DNA of 13,508 nucleotides. Origin: an uncultured Eubacteriales bacterium (GTDB taxonomy: Bacteria; Bacillota; Clostridia; Oscillospirales; Butyricicoccaceae). The notes beneath the pieces are model-generated. The model worked only from the letters and a program-made list of their open reading frames with translations, searched no databases and had not been told where the DNA came from. Position 1 is the stretch's first letter; every line of letters starts with the position of its first letter. The position numbers and the translations under genes are program-made. Location: NCBI GenBank assembly GCA_934636325.1, contig CAKUAK010000005.1:1-13508 (forward strand), written 5' to 3'. Below are positions 7,467 to 12,360 of this stretch, one piece after another.

Positions 7467-8125
7467 ATATCTCCCTCCATTGCCCGGCGTATGTATTCCG
7501 ACGCCGATCTCTTTTTCATCACTTTGGGGAGGCAGAGCTCTTTAAGCGAGCAGGCATTACAGCCTTTTGTTGGCTTTACGAGCGGGGTGTATCCCCGCCC
7601 GTAAAGCTCGTGCATCTCTTTCAGCATCGACCTCACACGATCCCGAAGCTCCGGTGTCAGCTCGACCTCGCTTCGCCTGTGGGTCTCTCCGTAATATAGC
7701 GCACCTTTTGGGATATCGCAGCACAGCATCTCTTCAAGGCACATTGCCTGTCCGCAGAGCTGGAGCGCATCAGCGTCATGATCCTTTGGCCTGCCCCTTT
7801 TATACTCGATAGGATATGGCTGCCAGAGACCCTCCCTCCCGTCAAGATATATGCCCTCTGGGCTCCTCCTGAACTCGAGCACATCGCATGCACCCGACAC
7901 TCCCAACTCCGACGAAAACACCCGCATATCCCGCGTGATGATCCTGTCGCCGCGGCTTTCGGATATGCCGCCGTCGTGGGCTCTTTCATGCATGATCTCT
8001 CCGTCGACCGTTCGATAGTTCTCGGCCCACTGGCCTTCGATATGTATCAGCGCCCACTGACGCCGGCAGAAGGCAAAGTGCTGCAGCCCCGACAACTGTA
8101 AAAAATCATCATCATGGTAATCCAT
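7463..8125 (-). CDS. cas4: Cas4, iron-sulfur PAM-processing exonuclease
   Basis: Cas4 trims prespacers and enforces PAM choice and orientation with Cas1-Cas2. The 220 residues carry the four iron-sulfur cysteines: C20 (FCRRQW) and C189, C192 and C198 (GCNACSLKELC). The RecB/PD-(D/E)XK residues H46, D81, E107 and K109 (IEYKRG) are all present. It is the first gene of the operon, with AAAGGAG (8136-8142) 10 bases before the ATG and a sigma-A-type promoter just upstream. In the common type I-C order cas4 follows cas7; here it leads the operon. Confidence 0.96.
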   Translation of the reverse strand: MDYHDDDFLQLSGLQHFAFCRRQWALIHIEGQWAENYRTVDGEIMHERAHDGGISESRGDRIITRDMRVFSSELGVSGACDVLEFRRSPEGIYLDGREGLWQPYPIEYKRGRPKDHDADALQLCGQAMCLEEMLCCDIPKGALYYGETHRRSEVELTPELRDRVRSMLKEMHELYGRGYTPLVKPTKGCNACSLKELCLPKVMKKRSASEYIRRAMEGDI

Positions 8126-8152
8126 GATCTTTTTTCTCCTTTCTTGATTTTC

Positions 8153-8181
8153 ATGATATCACATGTCTTTTAATTTGTAAA
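8153..8181 (-). promoter_or_regulatory. cas operon promoter
   Basis: On the minus strand, TTTACA (-35, 8176-8181) is separated by 17 bases from TATCAT (-10, 8153-8158), with a TGA extended -10 directly upstream of the -10. Transcription would start near 8146, about 20 bases before the cas4 ATG. The genes downstream are packed with gaps of at most 10 bases, so this probably drives the whole set. The guide-RNA target site lies immediately upstream of the -35 box. Confidence 0.75.
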
Positions 8182-8182
8182 G

Positions 8183-8201
8183 TTCATTGTAGTGGAGTAT
8201 T
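8183..8201 (+). promoter_or_regulatory. PAM plus protospacer-like target of the crRNA-like RNA, at the cas promoter
   Basis: TTC (8183-8185), the known type I-C PAM, is followed by ATTGTAGTGGAGTATT (8186-8201). The spacer of the crRNA-like RNA begins ATTGTTGTGGATTATT (8329-8344), so 14 of 16 bases agree. The mismatches fall at positions 6 and 12, which are unpaired in type I R-loops. Beyond position 16 the match ends, which is expected to allow binding without productive Cas3 cleavage. The PAM ends one base from the -35 box, so bound Cascade should exclude RNA polymerase. The sequence relation is visible; the repression is inferred. Confidence 0.75.
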
Positions 8202-8268
8202 AAGATTTTTGATTACCAGACACATGAACCGCTTATGGCGGTATAGTACCCCTTACCGCCGCTTCCAT

Positions 8269-8297
8269 TTGACAGCGGCATACCGATTTGGTATATT
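8269..8297 (+). promoter_or_regulatory. Promoter of the crRNA-like RNA
   Basis: TTGACA (8269-8274), a 17-base gap and TATATT (8292-8297) form a near-perfect sigma-A promoter. It predicts a start at about 8304, the first base of the repeat-like sequence. An inverted repeat, ATACC-5-GGTAT (8280-8294), overlaps the spacer and -10 and could be an operator. Confidence 0.8.
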
Positions 8298-8303
8298 ACT
8301 CTT

Positions 8304-8328
8304 GTCGCTGTAAGGCGTGGATCGAAAT
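8304..8328 (+). repeat. Degenerate solo CRISPR repeat (psi-repeat)
   Basis: It starts GTCGC (8304-8308) and ends GCGTGGATCGAAAT (8315-8328), so it keeps both ends of the type I-C repeat but has a shortened middle. The last 11 bases, TGGATCGAAAT (8318-8328), are the 5' handle of type I-C crRNA with one change (C where the family has T). A short CGC/GCG stem around a six-base loop could still be recognised by Cas5c. It stands alone, about 8.3 kb from the array and on the opposite strand to the cas genes. Confidence 0.75.
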
Positions 8329-8358
8329 ATTGTTGTGGATTATTGAACAGGGATAAGG

Positions 8359-8378
8359 GACGGCTTCGGCCGTCTTTT
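8359..8378 (+). terminator. Rho-independent terminator of the crRNA-like RNA
   Basis: GACGGC-TTCG-GCCGTC is a six-pair stem closed by a stable UUCG-type tetraloop, followed by TTTT and, three bases later, another TTTT. G-U and A-U pairs can extend the stem downwards. Confidence 0.88.
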
Positions 8379-8397
8379 ATCTTTTATATATCCATAT

Positions 8398-8434
8398 AAT
8401 AAAACAGGCTCTGTCCAATAATCAGGACAGAGCC
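8398..8434 (-). terminator. Second of two tandem leftward terminators
   Basis: GGCTCTGTCC (8407-8416) and GGACAGAGCC (8425-8434) form a perfect 10-pair stem with an 8-base loop. On the minus strand it is followed by TGTTTTATTATA. It backs up the terminator at 8437-8475 behind the membrane-protein operon and insulates the cas regulatory region. Confidence 0.7.
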
Positions 8435-8436
8435 AT

Positions 8437-8475
8437 AAAAAATCAACAGCCTATGCCGAAGCTGCGGCATAGGCT
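8437..8475 (-). terminator. Terminator of the PAP2/YwaF operon
   Basis: AGCCTATGCCG (8448-8458) and CGGCATAGGCT (8465-8475) form an 11-pair stem with a 6-base loop. On the minus strand the stem is followed within five bases by a run of six T. It lies 17 bases after the stop codon of the YwaF-family gene. Confidence 0.85.
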
Positions 8476-8492
8476 ATTTTGATATACTTATT

Positions 8493-9275
8493 TTACGATG
8501 CGCGATAGCTGCGCTCCGGCTCTTCTTCGGCCTCCGGCTGCTCGGCCCTCTTCGGCCTGAACAACCGGGTCAGCGCGCCCATATAGGCGGCAGCCACCGG
8601 TATCGCCGGAAGCTGATATAGCAGCGGATAAGGTATGAACCTCATCATAAGACGCAGCAGCCCTATGTCGCCGCCGTAGGTAAAGAAATAGTTGGCCTCG
8701 GGGCATACCGTGGCCCGCAGCACCATATTGACGCAATGGGCGCAGACCAGCAGCAGGGTCAGCGTCTTTATGATATCGGGTATATCCCTCTCGTCTGGGC
8801 GATAGAGCCCAAGAGTGCAGAGACTCAGCCCGCATACGATGAGCAGCGCGTGGGTCAGATAGAATCCGGCGATCCGCGGGATCAGCATCGAATACCCGCT
8901 AAAGGCGGTCTCCGGGAAGGTCAGCGCCATAAACGCGCCCAGCGGCGCGACGAAAAAGGCAAAGCCCAGGATCGGCCGTTTCCTTGTCAGCACGCCGATG
9001 GGTATGAGAAACAGGTTTATATTGCAGAGCTGTATCGGCAGCTCGTTGAACCAGTTGAAGCGCTCGTACCCCGACACGGCGAGGAACTGGGCGTCCTTGG
9101 AAAGCATCCACTTATATGTAAAATACAGGACTATATTGCAGGCCGACAACAATATTATCCATCTTCCGGCAGCCCTTTCGCCTTTCCCACGCAGCACTCC
9201 CGCCGAAATATATACCGCCGCGGCTATTGCTGCCATAAGGCAGAAATACATCCCGTTAAAGGGTCTGATGATCAT
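8493..9275 (-). CDS. YwaF/TMEM164-family integral membrane protein
   Basis: A 260-residue polytopic membrane protein with about six to seven hydrophobic segments and a short charged, glutamate-rich C-terminal tail. It resembles the bacterial YwaF (TIGR02206) family, related to eukaryotic TMEM164. The signature is the LPIQLCN segment (79-85) at the start of a membrane helix, with C84, and a histidine in FYLTHALL (H142). In TMEM164 a cysteine and a histidine in such positions are reported as important for an acyltransferase activity; the bacterial function is not established. It overlaps the upstream PAP2 gene by 20 bases, suggesting co-translation and a joint role in membrane lipid metabolism. 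It is followed by tandem terminators and is not part of the cas operon. Confidence 0.75.
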   Translation of the reverse strand: MIIRPFNGMYFCLMAAIAAAVYISAGVLRGKGERAAGRWIILLSACNIVLYFTYKWMLSKDAQFLAVSGYERFNWFNELPIQLCNINLFLIPIGVLTRKRPILGFAFFVAPLGAFMALTFPETAFSGYSMLIPRIAGFYLTHALLIVCGLSLCTLGLYRPDERDIPDIIKTLTLLLVCAHCVNMVLRATVCPEANYFFTYGGDIGLLRLMMRFIPYPLLYQLPAIPVAAAYMGALTRLFRPKRAEQPEAEEEPERSYRAS

Positions 9276-9897
9276 TTTTATCCCCGCTTTTCTCTGTTTT
9301 TCTGACTATAAAATATATTACGGCCGCCAGGCCGCAGCCCGATATGAGATCGAGCACCGAATGTTGTCTCATAAAGACGGTCGAAAGGCATATCAGGATG
9401 CACAGCACACCGGAAGCCGCCTTGAGCGCCCGGTGACGCCGACTGTGATCGCCGCCGAAGGTCGAAAGATGTATGGCCGTCGCCTCATAGCAATGCAGGC
9501 TGGGAAATACGTTGACCGGCCGGTCGACGGCATATATCAGGCGGCATATCCATCTTAAGATCCCGCCGCCCTCCACCGTATCGGGGCGGAAGGCTATCGA
9601 GGTCGGGTATATGAGAAAAAATATATTAGCTATAACCATGCCGGTAAAAAGGGTCTTCATCTGGCGGACGAATATCTCTTCGTCCTTAAAGCTCATATAG
9701 AGCATGGGCAGCGGCACATAGAGATACCAGAGAACATACGGTATGACCGCCGCCGGGATAAATGGTATTTTTTCGTCAAGCGCCGTGCCTATGACATGGT
9801 GGCCCTTTCCGAGATATAGCACGGCGAAATAGCTCGCCCCGAGGGCGCAGTAAATAAGGATGCACAGCAGCCTTTTATGTTTTCTGAGATAAGACAC
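9256..9897 (-). CDS. PAP2-superfamily membrane phosphatase
   Basis: A 213-residue membrane protein with the PAP2 (type 2 phosphatidic acid phosphatase-like) active site spread over three motifs: YPTSIAFRP (97-105), PSLH (132-135) and S172-x4-R177-x-H179-x3-D183. The YPT...RP form of motif 1 and the QHSVLD form of motif 3 resemble the branch related to inositol-phosphoceramide synthase rather than classical KxxxxxxRP enzymes. The predicted reaction is transfer or hydrolysis of a lipid phosphate headgroup on the outer membrane face. The start is a GTG (9895-9897) with AGGGG about ten bases upstream; an ATG just before it is out of frame. It is first in a two-gene operon with the YwaF-family gene. 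Confidence 0.82.
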   Translation of the reverse strand: MSYLRKHKRLLCILIYCALGASYFAVLYLGKGHHVIGTALDEKIPFIPAAVIPYVLWYLYVPLPMLYMSFKDEEIFVRQMKTLFTGMVIANIFFLIYPTSIAFRPDTVEGGGILRWICRLIYAVDRPVNVFPSLHCYEATAIHLSTFGGDHSRRHRALKAASGVLCILICLSTVFMRQHSVLDLISGCGLAAVIYFIVRKTEKSGDKNDHQTL

Positions 9898-9921
9898 GCA
9901 TATATCGCCCCTGTGGATGGC

Positions 9922-9951
9922 AGTATATCACGCAAAAATCCAAACAGTCAA
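9922..9951 (-). promoter_or_regulatory. Promoter of the PAP2/YwaF operon
   Basis: On the minus strand, TTGACT (9946-9951), an 18-base gap and TATACT (9922-9927), with an extended TGA before the -10. The start would be near 9915, about 18 bases before the GTG start codon. Confidence 0.75.
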
Positions 9952-10118
9952 TAAACACCATATAAACCTTTGCGCATAACGGCCTTCAATCGTGGGACAC
10001 TTGATATGGGCCGGAAAGCCATGTTTGACTATTATCAACCAACACAGATGATTTCTCGAACTTAATTCGTCAATTTATAGACGTTTAGCACTGTTATTAG
10101 TCTATTTCTTAACTTTTA
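9952..10118. other. Middle of the 313-base divergent intergenic region
   Basis: The 9898-10210 gap holds the leftward PAP2 promoter at one end and the rightward dehydrogenase promoter at the other. Between them I see no credible open frame or RNA gene. Small inverted repeats occur (CGTC-8-GACG at 10068-10083, TAGAC-17-GTCTA at 10078-10104), and one TTTAGC motif at 10084-10089 repeats the half-site of the downstream palindrome. Confidence 0.4.
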
Positions 10119-10146
10119 TTGATTTTTAGCTTTAGCGTGCTAAAAT
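10119..10146 (+). promoter_or_regulatory. Promoter of the short-chain dehydrogenase gene with internal operator-like palindrome
   Basis: TTGATT (10119-10124), a 16-base gap and an extended -10, TGC-TAAAAT (10138-10146). The palindrome TTTAGC-GT-GCTAAA (10131-10144) fills the spacer and runs into the -10. A further TTTAGC lies directly before it (10125-10130) and another at 10084-10089. Such placement is typical of a repressor operator. The regulator is not in this window. Confidence 0.6.
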
Positions 10147-10210
10147 ATACTTGTACTTAGGGTCATATACTTTTAATAAAACAGCGCACTGTCCCACGGG
10201 AGGTAAAAAC

Positions 10211-11011
10211 ATGAGCTTTTTAAAGGGTAAAACAGCCATAATCACAGGAGCGGGACGCTCGGTCCTCAGCGACGGACGCTGCGGTTCGATCGGCTATGGC
10301 ATTGCGACGGCATATGCAAAAGAGGGTGCCAACCTTGTCATCACCGGAAGGAATGAGCAGAAGCTGATCGACGCAAAGGAAGAGCTTGAGGCCAAATACG
10401 GCATAAAGGTCCTTACAGCGGTCGCCGATGTCAGCGCTCATTCCGATAACGAAGCTGTTGTCAATAATGTCATAAAGCAGGCCGTCGATACCTTCGGCGG
10501 CATTCAGGTCCTTATAAATAACGCACAGGCCTCGGCCTCGGGTGTCACCCTTGCCGACCACACGACCGAACAGTTCGATCTGGCCATTTATTCCGGCCTC
10601 TATTCGGCCTTTTATTATATGAAGGCCTGCCACCCCTATCTTGCCGAGTCAAAGGGCAGCGTCATCAACTTTGCCTCCGGCGCGGGTCTTTTCGGCAACT
10701 ATGGCCAGTGCGCCTATGCTGCCGCAAAGGAGGGCATCCGCGGCCTGACGAGGGTGGCCGCCAACGAATGGGGCCCCGACGGCATCAATGTCAACATCAT
10801 CTGCCCGCTGGCCTGGACGGCCAAGCTCGAGCAGTTCAAGGAGGCCTATCCCGTGGCCTATGCGGCCAACGTCAAGATGCCTCCGATGGGCCATTACGGC
10901 GATCCCGAGCTTGAGATCGGCCGGGTCTGCGTCCAGCTGGCCTCGCCCGATTTCAAATATATGTCGGGCGAGACCCTTACGCTTGAGGGCGGCATGGGCC
11001 TTCGTCCCTGA
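10211..11011 (+). CDS. Short-chain dehydrogenase/reductase (SDR)
   Basis: A soluble 266-residue NAD(P)-dependent oxidoreductase of the SDR superfamily. The frame is open upstream, but the ATG at 10211 follows GGGAGGT by six bases and starts the typical first strand (MSFLKGKTAIITG). Catalytic S156 (NFASG), Y169 and K173 (YAAAK) are present. Three things are odd. The glycine-rich loop is long (TGAGRSVLSDGRCGSIGYG, 12-30) and ends SIGYGIA as in FabI-type divergent SDRs. The NNAG motif reads NNAQ (103-106). The usual active-site Asn in helix 4 seems to be Ser (about 128). The C-terminus (LEGGMGLRP) is classical. Substrate is unknown. It is a single-gene unit between its own promoter and a strong terminator. 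Confidence 0.88.
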   Translation: MSFLKGKTAIITGAGRSVLSDGRCGSIGYGIATAYAKEGANLVITGRNEQKLIDAKEELEAKYGIKVLTAVADVSAHSDNEAVVNNVIKQAVDTFGGIQVLINNAQASASGVTLADHTTEQFDLAIYSGLYSAFYYMKACHPYLAESKGSVINFASGAGLFGNYGQCAYAAAKEGIRGLTRVAANEWGPDGINVNIICPLAWTAKLEQFKEAYPVAYAANVKMPPMGHYGDPELEIGRVCVQLASPDFKYMSGETLTLEGGMGLRP

Positions 11012-11037
11012 TAACAGCCAGCTTACCTTTCAGGTCG

Positions 11038-11075
11038 GGCGTCCCCGCGCGGAATATCCGTGCGGGGACGCCTTT
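11038..11075 (+). terminator. Terminator of the dehydrogenase gene
   Basis: A 15-pair, very G/C-rich stem (11038-11052 with 11058-11072, one G-U pair) with an AATAT loop, followed by TTTGCATTT. It begins 26 bases after the stop codon. Confidence 0.88.
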
Positions 11076-11112
11076 GCATTTCTGAACTTTTTTCACATAT
11101 TGGGACTGGCGA

Positions 11113-11141
11113 TTGAATATTGCACATGAAGATGATAGAAT
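11113..11141 (+). promoter_or_regulatory. Promoter of the rodA-like gene
   Basis: TTGAAT (11113-11118), a 17-base gap and TAGAAT (11136-11141) with an extended TGA before the -10. The start would be near 11148, about 48 bases before the ATG. Confidence 0.68.
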
Positions 11142-11195
11142 AATTAAATCATAAGAACACCCGGCGTCACACGCCATAATATACAGGGAGATCCA

Positions 11196-12323
11196 ATGAA
11201 AGCCTTCTTCACTTCTTTAAAAGCCTTTATCGGCAAGTGTGACCTGCTGCTGCTGGCCATCGCCATGTCGATATCGGCCATAGGTCTGACGGCCATATAC
11301 AGCGCCACATCGACCATGTCAAGGATATCGCAGCCCAAGCTGATGATCGTCCAGACCGGCGCAATGATGCTCGGCATACTGGCGTTTTTCATAATATCGC
11401 TGGTCGACCTCGACCGCTTCGGCGATCTGTGGCCGGTGGCCTTTGTTTTGAATCTTATTCTTCTGCTGTCCCTTCGCTTTCTCGGCGAAAGCGGCGATAC
11501 CGGCAACCGCAGCTGGATACGCTTTGCCGGCATAGGCATACAGCCGGCCGAGATCGGCAAGATCATCTTCATCTTCACCTTTGCCCGGCACATATATACC
11601 CTGCGCGACAATCTCAATACCCCCCGCGCCCTGATCCAGCTCATCCTTCACGCCATGACGACGGCCGGATTCGTATATATCTTCTCGGGCGACCTTGGCA
11701 TGTGCCTTGTCTATCTGATGATATTTATCATCATGCTGTTTGCTTCCGGCCTTTCGATGAAATATTTCCTGCCCCTCTGCGGCCTCGGCGCGGCGTCGCT
11801 TTATCCGCTGTGGCATTACGTTCTCGCCGACTATCACAAGCTGCGCATAATCGTACTCTTCGACCCCGAGGCCAGCCCGAAGATCGCCTATAACGGCATC
11901 CAGAGCATGATCGCCGTGGGCGGCGGCGAGATGTTCGGCTATGGCTATATGAACGGCCCGCAGACACAGTATAACATCCTGCCCTCCAAGCATACCGATT
12001 TCATATTCTCTTCGATCTGCGAAGAATGGGGCTTTGTCGGCGGCATGGTAGTCATCATACTGCTGACCATACTTGTCTGGCGCATATTATATGACGCGTC
12101 GCAGGCCTATGATCGCTTCTCGTATCTCGTCTGCATCGGCATCGGCGGCATGCTCATGAGCCAGATACTCATAAACGTCGGAATGTGCCTCGGGATAATG
12201 CCGGTCATCGGCATCACCCTGCCCTTCGTCAGCTACGGCGGCACCTCGATGGCGACGACCTTCATGGCGCTGGGGCTGGTCAACGGACTCAAAATGCGCG
12301 AACGCCCCGGGCGGCTGAGATAA
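11196..12323 (+). CDS. rodA: RodA/FtsW-type SEDS peptidoglycan glycosyltransferase
   Basis: SEDS proteins polymerise lipid II into glycan strands, RodA in elongation and FtsW in division, together with a class B penicillin-binding protein. The 375 residues with about ten membrane helices match RodA in length. Visible signatures are RSWIRF (105-110) followed by QPAEIGKI, SGDLG with the likely catalytic D166, LPSKHTDFIFS (262-272) followed by EEWG, and the C-terminal GITLPFVSYGGTS (339-351). The family usually has LPE where this has LPS. The ATG follows AGGGAG by five bases. No penicillin-binding partner or shape gene is adjacent, so RodA versus FtsW (or a sporulation paralogue, SpoVE) rests on length and motif style only. 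Confidence 0.85.
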   Translation: MKAFFTSLKAFIGKCDLLLLAIAMSISAIGLTAIYSATSTMSRISQPKLMIVQTGAMMLGILAFFIISLVDLDRFGDLWPVAFVLNLILLLSLRFLGESGDTGNRSWIRFAGIGIQPAEIGKIIFIFTFARHIYTLRDNLNTPRALIQLILHAMTTAGFVYIFSGDLGMCLVYLMIFIIMLFASGLSMKYFLPLCGLGAASLYPLWHYVLADYHKLRIIVLFDPEASPKIAYNGIQSMIAVGGGEMFGYGYMNGPQTQYNILPSKHTDFIFSSICEEWGFVGGMVVIILLTILVWRILYDASQAYDRFSYLVCIGIGGMLMSQILINVGMCLGIMPVIGITLPFVSYGGTSMATTFMALGLVNGLKMRERPGRLR

Positions 12324-12328
12324 AAGTA

Positions 12329-12360
12329 ATGCCGGGCATATGCCCGGCATGTTTTATTTT
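12329..12360. terminator. Bidirectional terminator between rodA and the phosphoesterase gene
   Basis: A perfect 22-base palindrome (12329-12350, core GCCGGGCATATGCCCGGC) is followed on the plus strand by GTTTTATTTT and on the minus strand by ACTTTTAT. It sits in the 30-base gap of two convergent genes, and the plus-strand T-run overlaps the last codons of the phosphoesterase gene. Confidence 0.88.

Larger units (their letters stand above)
8304..8378 (+). ncRNA. CreR/CreA-like crRNA-like regulatory RNA
   Basis: The predicted transcript of about 75 bases consists of a shortened CRISPR repeat (8304-8328), about 30 bases of spacer-like sequence (8329-8358) and a terminator hairpin (8359-8374) with U-rich tail. 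It has its own strong promoter whose start coincides with the repeat. After Cas5c cleavage it would be an 11-base handle plus guide, with the terminator hairpin in place of a 3' repeat. Its guide start matches a TTC-flanked site at the cas promoter (14 of 16). RNAs of this design are known from other CRISPR subtypes, either repressing cas genes (CreR) or a toxin gene (CreA of CreTA). Which applies here is unresolved; I favour cas autorepression because the target abuts the cas -35 box. Confidence 0.72.

Noticed and set aside
8224..8313. 29-codon frame as a confident coding gene
   Set aside because: No Shine-Dalgarno before the ATG, and the frame runs through the guide RNA promoter into the psi-repeat. 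Kept only as a speculative toxin candidate in the findings.
8403..8475. Pair of strong hairpins considered as ends of a small mobile element (MITE or IS remnant)
   Set aside because: No shared terminal inverted repeat between the two, no target duplication seen, and each has a T-rich tail on the same strand right after a gene end; tandem terminators explain them.
8493..9897. PAP2 and YwaF-family genes as CRISPR accessory or membrane-effector genes
   Set aside because: They have their own promoter, end in tandem terminators and belong to general membrane families; nothing ties them to CRISPR function except proximity.
10151..10210. Upstream extension of the dehydrogenase by 20 residues
   Set aside because: The upstream start lies at or before the predicted transcription start (about 10153) and lacks a ribosome site; the ATG at 10211 has GGGAGGT at proper spacing and begins the canonical first strand.
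11319..11993. 224-codon leftward open frame inside the rodA-like gene
   Set aside because: Antisense to a gene with conserved SEDS motifs; highly polar, low-complexity translation without a ribosome site.
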